Positions 50,750 to 62,400 of a DNA stretch of 64,000 nucleotides are shown one piece after another (position 1 is the first letter of the stretch; each line of letters starts with the position of its first letter). Origin of the DNA: Ryuthela nishihirai. Taxonomy: Eukaryota; Arthropoda; Arachnida; Araneae; Heptathelidae. Position numbers and translations under genes: made by a program. Below the pieces are notes generated by a model. It saw nothing but the letters and a program-made list of their open reading frames with translations, searched no databases and had not been told where the DNA came from. The stretch lies in NCBI GenBank assembly GCA_038380435.1, contig JAWZYU010000011.1, forward strand, positions 76,691,501-76,755,500, read 5' to 3'.

Positions 50750-52839
50750 AATTCGCCTGATTAGTTTAATTTCACATTTCGTCTGAATTCGTCTGATTAC
50801 TTTAATTTCACATATCGTCTGAATTCTTCTGATTAGTTTAGTTTCACATATCGTCTGAATTCGTCTGATTAGTTTAGTTTCACATTTGGTCTAATTTTGT
50901 TTGATTGTTTTAGTTTCACATTTCGTCTGATTTCGTCTGATTAGTTTAATTTCACATTTCGTCTGAATTCTTCTCATTAGTTTAATTTCACATTTCGTCT
51001 GATTACTTTAGTTTCACATTTCGTCTGAATTCGTCTGATTAGATTAATTTCACATATCGTCTGAATTCGTCTGATTAGTTTAGTTTCACATTTCGTCTGA
51101 AATCGTCTGATTAGTTTAGTTTCACACTTGGTCTGATTCTGTCTAACTGTTTTAGTTTCACATTTCGTCTGATTTCGTCTGATAAGTTTAGTTTCACATT
51201 TCGTCTGATTTTGTCTGATTCGTTTAATTTCACATTTCGTCTGAAATCGTCCGAGTAGTTAAGTTTCACATTTCGTCTGAATTCGTCTGATTAGTTTAAT
51301 TTCACATTTCGTCTGAATTCGTCTGATTAGTTTAATTTCACATTTCGTCTGAATTCGTCTGATTAGTTTAGTTTCACATTTCGTCTGAATTCGTCCGATT
51401 AGTTTAATTTCACATTTCGTCTGAATTCGTCTGATTAGTTTAGTTTTACATTTCGTCTGATTTTGTCTGATTAGTTTAGTGTCACATTTCGTCTGAATTC
51501 GTCTATTAGTTTAATTTTACATTTCGTCTGAATTCGTCTGATTAGTTTAATTTCACATTTCGTCTGAATTCGTCTGATTAGTTTCGTTTCACATTTCGTC
51601 TGAATTCGTCTGATTAGTTTAATTTCACATTTCGTCTAAATTGGTCTGATTAGTTTAATTTCACATTTCGTCTGAATTCGTCCGATTACTTAAGTTTAAC
51701 ATTTCGTCTGAATTCGTCTGATTAGTTTAGTTTTATGTTTCGTCTGAATTCGCCTGATTATTTTAATTTCACATTTCGTCTGAATTCGTCTGATTAGTTT
51801 AATTTCACATTTCGTCTGAATTCGTCTGATTAGTTTAGTTTCACATATCGTCTGAATTCGTCTGATTAGTTTAGTTTCACATTTCGTCTGAATTCTACTG
51901 ATTAGTTTAGTCTCACATTTCGTCTGAATTCGTCCGATTAGTGAAGTTTCACATTTCGTCTGAATTCGTCTGATTAGTTCAATTTCACATTTCGTCTGAT
52001 TTCGGCTGATTAGTTTAATTTCATATTTCGTCTGAATTCGTCTGATTAGTTTAGTTTCACATTTCGTCTGATTTTGTCTGATTAGTTGAGATTCACATTT
52101 CGTCTGAATTCGTCTGATTAGTTTAGTTTCACATTTCGTCGGAATTCGCCGGATTAGTTTAGTTTTATGTTTCGTCTGAATTCGACTGATTAGTTTTATT
52201 TCACATTTCGTCTGAATTCGTCTGATTAGTTTGGTTTCACATTTCTTCCGATTTTGTTTGATTAGTTTAGTTTCATATTTCGTCTGAATTCGTCTGATTA
52301 GTTTAGTTTTACATTTCGTCTGAATTCGTCCGATTAGTTAAGTTTCACATTTCGTCTGAATTCGTCCGATCAGTGAAGTTTCACATTTCGTCTGAATTCG
52401 TCTGATTAGTTTAGTTTTATGTTTCGTCTGAATTCGCCTGATTAGTTTAGTTTCACATTTCATCTGAATTCGTCTGATTAGTTTAATTTCACATTTCTTC
52501 TCAATTCGTCTGATTAGTTAAGTTTCACATTTCGTCTGAATTCGTCTGATTGTTTAGTTTCACATTTCGTCTGAATTCGTCTGATTAGTTTAATTTCACA
52601 TTTCGTCTGAATTCGTCTGATTAGTTTAATTTCACATTTCGTCTGAATTCGTCTGATTAGTTTAGTTTCACATATCGTCTGAATTCTTCCGATTAGTTTA
52701 GTTTTATGTTTCGTCTGAATTCGCCTGATTAGTTTAATTTCACATTTCGTCTGAATTCGTCTGATTACTTTAATTTCACATATCGTCTGAATTCTTCTGA
52801 TTAGTTTAGTTTCACATTTCGTCTGAATTCGTCTGATTA
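50750..52839 (+). repeat. ~2-kb higher-order unit, copy 3 of 3
   Basis: This is the third unit, nearly identical to 48781-50361 as far as about 52330. From 52330 to 52839 it continues as ordinary monomers with tttatg/cgcctg forms. The stretch from cgtcggaattcgcc at 52137 also resembles 55640 onwards (offset about 3,503 bp), which links this unit to the next block. Confidence 0.82.
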
Positions 52840-55800
52840 GTTTAATTTCATATTTCGTCTGAATTCTTCTCATTAGTTTAATTTCACATTTCGTCTGATT
52901 ACTTTAGTTTCACATTTCGTCTGAATTCGTCTGATTAGTTTAATTTCACATTTCGTCTGAATTCTTTTGATTAGTTTAGTTTCACATTTCGTCTGAATTC
53001 GTCCGATTCTTTAATTTCACATTTCGTCTGAATTCGTCTGATTAGTTTAGTTTCACATTTCGTCTGATTTTCTCTGATTAGTTTAATTTCACATTTCGTC
53101 TGAATTCGTGTGATTAGTTTAATTTCACATTTCGTCTGAATTCTTCTCATTAGTTTAATTTCACATTTCGTCTGAATTCGTCTGATTAGTTTAATTTCAC
53201 ATTTCGTCTGAATTCGTCTGATTAGTATAGTTTCACATTTCGCCTGAATTCGTCCGATTAGTTTAATTTCACATTTCTTCTGAATTCGTCTGATTAGTTT
53301 AGTTTCACATTTCTTCTGATTTTGTCTGATTAGTTTAATTTCACATTTCGTTTGAATTCGTCTGATTAGTTTAGTTTCACATTTGGTCTGATTTTGTCTG
53401 ATTAGTTTAGTTTCACATTTCGTCTGATTTTGTCTGATTAGTTTAGTTTCACATTTCGTCTGAATTCCTCTGATTAGTTTAGTTTCACATTTCGTCTGAT
53501 TTTCTCTGATTAGTTTAGTTTCACATTTGGTCTGATTTTGTTTGATTAGTTTAGTTTCACATTTCGTCTCATTTCGTCTCATTAGTTTAATTTCACATTT
53601 CGTCTGAATTCGTCTGATTAGTTTAATTTCACATTTCGTCTGAATTCTTCTGATTAGTTTAGTTTCACATTTCGTCTGATTTTGTCTGATTAGTTTAGTT
53701 TCACATTTCGTCTGATTAGTTTAGTTTCACATTTCGTCTGATTTCGTCTGATTAGTTTTATTTCACATTTCGTCTGAATTCGTCTCCTTAGTTTAATTTC
53801 ACATTTCGTCTGATTTCGTCTGATTAGTTTAGTTTCACATTTCTTCTGAATTCGTCCGATTAGTTTAATTTCAAATTTCGTCTGAATTCGTCTGATTAGT
53901 TTAGTTTCACATTTCGTCTGATTCTGTCTGATTAGTTAAGTTTCACATTTCGTCTGAATTCGTCGGATTAGTTTAGTTTTATGTTTCGTCTGAATTCGCC
54001 TGATTAGTTTAGTTTCACATTTCGTCTGAATTCGTCTGATTAGTTAATTTCACATTTCGTCTGAATTCGTCTGATTTGTTTACTTTTATGTTTCCTCCTA
54101 ATTCGCCTCATTATTTTAATTTCACATTTCGTCTGAATTCGTCTGATTAGTTTAGTTTCACATTTCGTCTGAATTCGTCTGATTAGTATAGTTTCACATA
54201 TCGTCTGAATTCGTCTGATTAGTTTAGTTTCACATTTCGTCTGTATTCTTCTGATTAGTTTAGTCTCACATTTCGTCTGATTTTGTCTGATTAGTTTAGA
54301 TTGACATTTCGTCTGAATTCGTCTGATTAGTTTAGTTTCACATTTCCTCTGAATTAGCCGGATTAGTTTAGTTTTATATTTCGTCTGAATTCGACTGATC
54401 AGTTTAATTTCACATTTCGTCTGAATTCGTCGGATTAGTTTAGTTTCACATTTCTTCTGATTTTGTTTGATTAGTTTTGTTTCATATTTCGTCTGAATTC
54501 GTCTGATTAGTTTAGTTTCACATTTCGTCTGAATTCGCCGATTAGTTAAGTTTCACATTTCGTCTGAATTCGTCTGATTAGTTTAGTTTCACATTTCGTC
54601 TGAATTCGTCTGATTAGTTTAGTTTTATGTTTCGTCGGAATTCGCCTGATTAGTTTAGTTTCACATTTCATCTGAATTCGTCTGATTAGTTTAATTTCAC
54701 ATTTCTTCTGAATTCGTGTGATTAGTTAAGTTTCACATTTCGTCTGAATTCGTCTGATTGTTTAGTTTCACATTTCGTCTGAATTCGTCTGATTAGTTTA
54801 ATTTCACATTTCGTCTGAATTCGTCTGATTAGTTTAGTTTCACATTTCGTCTGATTTTGTCTGATTAGTTTATTTTCACATTTCGTCTGAATTTGTCTGA
54901 TTAGTTTAATTTCACATTTCGTCTGAATTCGTCTGATTAGTTTAATTTCACATTTCGTCTGAATTCGTCTGATTAGTTTCGTTTCACATTTCGTCTGATT
55001 TTGTCTGATTAGTTTAATTTCACATTTCGTCTCAATTAGTCTGATTAGTTTAATTTCACATTTCGTCTGAATTCGTCTGATTAGTTTAGTTTCACATTTC
55101 GTCTAATTTTGTCTGATTAGTTTAGTTTCACATTTCGTCTGATTTCTTCTGATTAGTTTAATTTCACATTTCGTCTGAATTCGTCTCATTAGTTTAATTT
55201 CACATTTCGTCTGAATTCGTCTGATTAGTTTAATTTCGCATTTCGTCTGAATTCGTCTGATTACTTTAATTTAACATTTCGTGTGAATTCGTCTGATTAG
55301 TTTAGTTTCACATTTCGTCTGAATTCGTCTGATTACTTTAGTTTTATGTTTCGTCTGAATTCGCCTGATTATTTTAATTTCACATTTCGTCTGAATTCGT
55401 CTGATTAGTTTAATTTCACATTTCGTCTGAATTCTTCTGATTAGTTTAGTTTCACATATCATCTGAATTCGTCTGATTAGTTTAGTTTCACATTTCGTCT
55501 GATTTCGTCTGATTAGTTTAATTTCATATTTCGTCTGAATTCGTCTGATTAGTTTAGTTTCACATTTCTTCTGATTTTGTCTCATTAGTTTAGATTCACA
55601 TTTCGTCTGAATTCGTCTGATTAGTTTAGTTTCACATTTCGTCGGAATTCGCCGTATTAGTTTAGTTTTATGTTTCGTCTGAATTCGACTGATTAGTTTT
55701 ATTTCACATTTCGTCTGAATTCGTCTGATTAGTTTGGTTTCACATTTCTTCCGATTTTGTTTGATTAGTTTAGTTTCATATTTCGTCTGAATTCGTCTGA

Positions 55801-56763
55801 TTAGTTTAGTTTTACATTTCGTCTGAATTCGTCCGATTAGTTAAGTTTCACATTTCGTCTGAATTCGTCCGATCAGTTAAGTTTCACATTTCGTCTGAAT
55901 TCGTCTGATTAGTTTAGTTTTATGTTTCGTCTGAATTCGCCTGATTAGTTTAGTTTCACATTTCATCTGAATTCGTCTGATTAGTTTAATTTCACATTTC
56001 TTCTCAATTCGTCTGATTAGTTAAGTTTCACATTTCGTCTGAATTCGTCTGATTGTTTAGTTTCACATTTCGTCTGAATTCGTCTGATTAGTTTAATTTC
56101 ACATTTCGTCTGAATTCGTCTGATAAGTTTAATTTCACATTTCGTCTGAATTCGTCTGATTGGTTTAGTTTCACATATCGTCTGAATTCTTCTGATTAGT
56201 TAGTTTTATGTTTCGTCTGAATTCGCCTGATTAGTTTAGTTTCACATTTCATCTGAATTCCTCTGATTAGTTTAATTTCACATTTCGTCTGAATTCGTCT
56301 GATTAGTTAAGTTTTATGTTTCGTCTGAATTCGCCTGATTATTTTAATTTCACATTTCGTCTGAATTCGTCTGATTACTTTAATTTCACATATTGTCTGA
56401 ATTCTTCTGATTAGTTTAGTTTCACATATCGTCTGAATTCGTCTGATTAGTTTAGTTTCACATTTGGTCTAATTTTGCTTGATTGTTTTAGTTTCACATT
56501 TCGTCTGATTTCGTCTGATTAGTTTAATTTCACATTTCGTCTGAATTCTTCTCATTAGTTTAATTTCACATTAAGTCTGATTACTTTAGTTTCACATTTC
56601 GTCTGAATTCGTCTGATTAGTTTAATTTCACATATCGTCTGAATTCGTCTGATTAGTTTAGTTTCACATTTCGTCTGAAATCGTCTGATTAGTTTAGTTT
56701 CACATTTGGTCTGATTCTGTCTAATTGTTTTAGTTTCACATTTCGTCTGATTTCGTCTGATTA
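52840..56763 (+). repeat. 3.9-kb higher-order unit, copy 1
   Basis: About 2.6 kb at its left (52840-55440) matches 56764-59400. The offset is 3,924 bp at first, about 3,853 bp after a two-monomer difference near 54100, and about 3,960 bp at the end. Shared rare variants include cgtccgattctttaatttc, tttctctgatt, agattgacatttcg (about 54299 and 58152) and cctctgaattagccgg. The remaining part (55440-56763) resembles the ~2-kb units to the left. Confidence 0.83.
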
Positions 56764-59400
56764 GTTTAATTTCACATTTCGTCTGAATTCTTCTCATTAG
56801 TTTAATTTCACATTTCGTCTGATTAGTTTAGTTTCACATTTCGTCTGAATTCGTCTGATTAGTTTAATTTCACATTTCGTCTGAATTCTTCTGATTAGTT
56901 TAGTTTCACATTTCGTCTGAATTCGTCCGATTCTTTAATTTCACATTTCGTCTGAATTCGTCTGATTAGTTTAGTTTCACATTTCGTCTGATTTTCTCTG
57001 ATTAGTTTAATTTCACATTTCGTCTGAATTCGTGTGATTAGTTTAATTTCACATTTCGTCTGAATTCTTCTCATTAGTTTAATTTCACATTTCGTCTGAA
57101 TTCCTTTGATTAGTTTAATTTCACATTTCGTCTGAATTCGTCTGATTAGTATAGTTTCACATTTCGCCTGAATTCGTCCGATTAGTTTAATTTCACATTT
57201 CTTCTGAACTCGTCTGATTAGTTTAGTTTCACATTTCTTCTGATTTTGTCTGATTAGTTTAATTTCACATTTCGTTTGAATTCGTCTGATTAGTTTAGTT
57301 TCACATTTGGTCTGATTTTGTCTGATTAGTTTAGTTTCACATTTCGTCTGATTTTGTCTGATTAGTTTAGTTTCACATTTCGTCTGAATTCCTCTGATTA
57401 GTTTAGTTTCACATTTCGTCTGATTTTCTCTGATTAGTTTAGTTTCACATTTAGTCTGATTTTGTTTGATTAGTTTAGTTTCACATTTCGTCTCATTTCG
57501 TCTCATTAGTTTAATTTCACATTTCGTCTGAATTCGTCTGATTAGTTTAATTTCACATTTCGTCTGAATTCTTCTGATTAGTTTAGTTTCACATTTCGTC
57601 TGATTTTGTCTGATTAGTTGAGTTTCACATTTCGTCTGATTAGTTTAGTTTCACATTTCGTCTGATTTCGTCTGATTAGTTTTATTTCACATTTCGTCTG
57701 AATTCGTCTCCTTAGTTTAATTTCACATTTCGTCTGATTTCGTCTGATTAGTTTAGTTTCACATTTCTTCTGAATTCGTCCGATTAGTTTAATTTCAAAT
57801 TTCGTCTGAATTCGTCTGATTAGTTTAGTTTCACATTTCGTCTGATTCTGTCTGATTAGTTAAGTTTCACATTTCGTCTGAATTCGTCGGATTAGTTTAG
57901 TTTTATGTTTCGTCTGAATTCGCCTGATTAGTTTAGTTTCACATTTCGTCTGAATTCGTCTGATTAGTTTAGTTTCACATTTCGTCTGAATTCGTCTGAT
58001 TAGTTTAGTTTCACATTTCGTCTGAATTCGTCTGATTAGTATAGTTTCACATATCGTCTGAATTCGTCTGATTAGTTTAGTTTCACATTTCGTCTGAATT
58101 CTTCTGATTAGTTTAGTCTCACATTTCGTCTGATTTTGTCTGATTAGTTTAGATTGACATTTCGTCTGAATTCGTCTGATTAGTTTAGTTTCACATTTCC
58201 TCTGAATTAGCCGGATTAGTTTAGTTTTATATTTCGTCTGAATTCGACTGATCAGTTTAATTTCACATTTCGTCTGAATTCGTCGGATTAGTTTAGTTTC
58301 ACATTTCCTCTGAATTAGCCGGATTAGTTTAGTTTTATATTTCGTCTGAATTCGACTGATCAGTTTAATTTCACATTTCGTCTGAATTCGTCGGATTAGT
58401 TTAGTTTCACATTTCTTCTATTTTGTTTGATTAGTTTAGTTTCATATTTCGTCTGAATTCGTCTTAGTTTAGTTTCACATTTCGTCTGAATTCGCCGATT
58501 AGTTAATTTTCACATTTCGTCTGAATTCGTCTGATTAGTTTAGTTTCACATTTCGTCTGAATTCGTCTGATTAGTTTAGTTTTATGTTTCGTCGGAATTC
58601 GCCTGATTAGTTTAGTTTCACATTTCATCTGAATTCGTCTGATTAGTTTAATTTCACATTTCTTCTGAATTCGTCTGATTAGTTAAGTTTCACATTTCGT
58701 CTGAATTCGTCTGATTGTTTAGTTTCACATTTCGTCTGAATTCGTCTGATTAGTTTAATTTCACATTTCGTCTGAATTCGTCTGATTAGTTTAGTTTCAC
58801 ATTTCGTCTGATTTTGTCTGATTAGTTTAGTTTCACATTTCGTCTGAATTTGTCTGATTAGTTTAATTTCACATTTCGTCTGAATTCGTCTGATTAGTTT
58901 AATTTCACATTTCGTCTGAATTCGTCTGATTAGTTTCGTTTCACATTTCGTCTGATTTTGTCTGATTAGTTTAATTTCACATTTCGTCTGAATTAGTCTG
59001 ATTAGTTTAATTTCACATTTCGTCTGAATTCGTCTGATTAGTTTAGTTTCACATTTCGTCTAATTTTGTCTGATTAGTTTAGTTTCACATTTCGTCTGAT
59101 TTCTTCTGATTAGTTTAATTTCACATTTCGTCTGAATTCGTCTCATTACTTTAATTTCACATTTCGTCTGAATTCGTCTGATTAGTTTAATTTCGCATTT
59201 CGTCTGAATTCGTCTGATTACTTTAATTTCACATTTCGTGTGAATTCGTCTGATTAGTTTAGTTTCACATTTCGTCTGAATTCGTCTGATTACTTTATAT
59301 TTATGTTTCGTCTGAATTCGCCTGATTATTTTAATTTCACATTTCGTCTGAATTCGTCTGATTAGTTTAATTTCACATTTCGTCTGAATTCATCTGATTA
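56764..59400 (+). repeat. 3.9-kb higher-order unit, copy 2 (partial)
   Basis: This is the second copy of the 2.6-kb segment. It carries a private 108-bp (three-monomer) tandem duplication in which cctctgaattagccgg occurs at 58199 and 58307. One monomer near 58460 is shortened (cgtcttagtttag). After about 59400 the similarity to copy 1 fades. Confidence 0.83.
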
Positions 59401-62400
59401 GTTTAGTTTCACATATCCTCTGAATTCGTCTGATTAGTTTAGTTTCACATTTCGTCCGAATTCGTCTGATTAGTTTAGTTTCACATTTGGTCTAATTTTG
59501 TCTGATTGTTTTAGTTTCACATTTCGTCTGATTTCGTCTGATTAGTTTAATTTCACATTTCGTCTGTATTCGTCTCATTAGCTTAATTTCACGTTTCGTC
59601 TGATTAATTTAGTTTCGCATTTCGTCTGAATTCGTCTGATTAGTTTAGTTTCACATTTCGTGTGTATTCGTCTGATTAGTTTAGTTTCACATTTCGTCTG
59701 AATTCGTCTCATTAGTTAAGTTTCACATTTCGTCTGAATTCGTCTGATTAGTTTAATTTCACATTTCGTCTGAATTCTTCTGATTAGTTTAGTTTCACCT
59801 ATGGTCTGAATTCATCTGATTAGTTTAGTTTCACATTTGGTCTGATTTTGTCCGATTGTTTTAGTTTCACATTTCGTCTGATTTCGTCTGATTAGTTAAA
59901 TTTCACATTTCGTCTGAATTCGTCTCATTAGTTTAATTTCACATTTCATCTCATTAGTTTAGTTTCACATTTCGTCAATTCGTCTGATTAGTTTAATTTC
60001 ACATTTCTTCTGAATTCGTCTGATTAGTTTAGTTTCACATTTCGTCTCAATTCGTCTGATTGGTTTTGTTTGACATTTCGTCTGAATTCATCTGATTAGT
60101 TTAGTTTCACATTTCGTCTGATTTGTCTGATTAGTTTAATTTCACATTTCGTCTGAATTCATCTGATTAATTTAGTTTCACATTTCGTCTGAATTCGACT
60201 GATTAGTTAATTTCACATTTCGTCTGAATTCGTCTGATTAGTTTAGTTTTATGTTTCGTCTGAATTCCCCTGATTATTTTAATTTCACATTTCGTCTGAA
60301 TTCGTATGATTAGTTTAATTTCACGTTTCGTCTGAATTCGTCTGATTAGTTTAGTTTCACATATCGTCTGAAATCGTCTGATTAGTTTAGTTTCACATTT
60401 CGTCTGAATTCTTCTGATTAGTTTAGTCTCACATTTCGACTGAATTCGTCCGATTAGTTAAGTTTCACATTTCGTCTGATTTTTTCTGATTAGTTTAATT
60501 TCACATTTCGTCTGAATTCGTCTGATTAGTTTAGATTTCACATTTCGTCTGATTTTGTCTGATTAGTTTAGATTCACATTTCGTCTGAATTCGTCTGATT
60601 AATTTAGTTTCACATTTCGTCTGAATTCGCCGGATTTGTTTAGTTTTATGTTTCGTCTGAATTCGACTGATTAGTTTAATTTCACATTTCGTCTGAATTC
60701 GTCTGATTAATTTGTTTCACATTTCTTCTGATTTTGTTTGATTAGTTTAGTTTCATATTTCGTCTGAATTCGTCTGATTAGTTTAGTTTCACATTTCGTC
60801 TGAATTCGTCCGATTAGTTAAGTTTCACATTTCGTCTGAATTCATCTGATTAGTTTAGTTTTATGTTTCGTCTGAATTCGCCTGATTAGTTTAGTTTCAC
60901 CTTTCATCTGAATTCGTCTAATTAGTTTAATTTCACATTTCATCTGAATTCGTCTGATTAGTTAAGTTTCAGATTTCGTCTGAATTCGTCTGATTGTTTA
61001 GTTTCACATTTCGTCTGAATTCGTCTGATTAGTATAATTTCACATTTCGTCTGAATTCGTCTGATTAGTTTAGTTTCACATTTCGTCTGATATTGTCTGA
61101 TTAGTTTAGTTTCACATTTCTTCTGAATTCGTCTGATTTGTTTAATTTCACATTTCGTCCGAATTTGTCTGATTAGTTTAATTTCACATTTCGTCTGAAT
61201 TCGTCTGATTAGTTTAGTTTCACATTTCGTCTGATTTTGTCTGATTAGTTTAATTTCACATTTCTTCTGAATTAGTCTGATTAGTTTAATTTCACATTTC
61301 GTCTGAATTCGTCTGATTAGTTTAGTTTAACATTTCGTCTAATTTTGTCTGATTAGTTTAGTTTCACATTTCGTCTGAATTCGTCTGATTAGTTTAATTT
61401 CGCATTTCGTCTGAATTCGTCTGATTAGTTTAATTTCACATTTCGTCTGAATTCGTCTGATTAATTTAGTTTCACATATCGTCTGAATTCGTCTGATTAG
61501 TTTATATTTATGTTTCGTCTGAATTCGTCTGATTAGTTTAGTTTCACATTTCTTCTGAATTCGTCTGATTAGTTTAGTTTTATGTTTCGTCTGAATTCGC
61601 CTGATTATTTTAATTTCACATTTCGTCTGAATTCGTCTGATTAGTTTAATTTCACATTTAGTCTGAATTCTTCTGATTAGTTTAGTTTCACATATCGTCT
61701 GAATTCGTCTGATTAGTTTAGTTTCACATTTCGTCTGAATTCGTCTGATTTGTTTAGTTTCACATTTGGTCTAATTTTGTCTGATTGTTTTAGTTTCACA
61801 TTTCGTCTGATTTCGTCTGATTAGTTTAATTTCACATTTCGTCTGAATTCGTCTCATTAGTTTAATTTCACATTTCGTCTGATTAGTTTAGTTTCACATT
61901 TCGTCTGAATTCATCTCATTAGTTAAGTTTCACATTTCGTCTGAATTTGTCTGATTAGTTTAATTTCTCATTTCGTCTGAATTCTTCTGATTAGTTTAGT
62001 TTCACATATCGTCTGAATTCGTCTGATTAGTTTAGTTTCACATTTCGTCTGAATTCGTCTGATTAGTTTAGTTTCACATTTGGTCTCATTTTGTCCGATT
62101 GTTTTAGTTTCTCATTTCGTCCGATTTCGTCTGATTAGTTTAATTTCACATTTCGGCTGAATTCTTCTCATTAGTTTAATTTCAGATTTCATCTCATTAG
62201 TTTAGTTTCACATTTCGGCAATTCGTCTGATTAGTTTAGTTTCACATTTCGTCTCAATTCGTCTGATTGGTTTTGTTTCACATTTCGTCTGAATTCATCT
62301 GATTAGTTTAGTTTCACATTTCGTCTGATTTGTCTGATTAGTTTAATTTCACATTTCGTCTCAATTCATCTGATTAGTTTAGTTTCACATTTCGTCTGAA

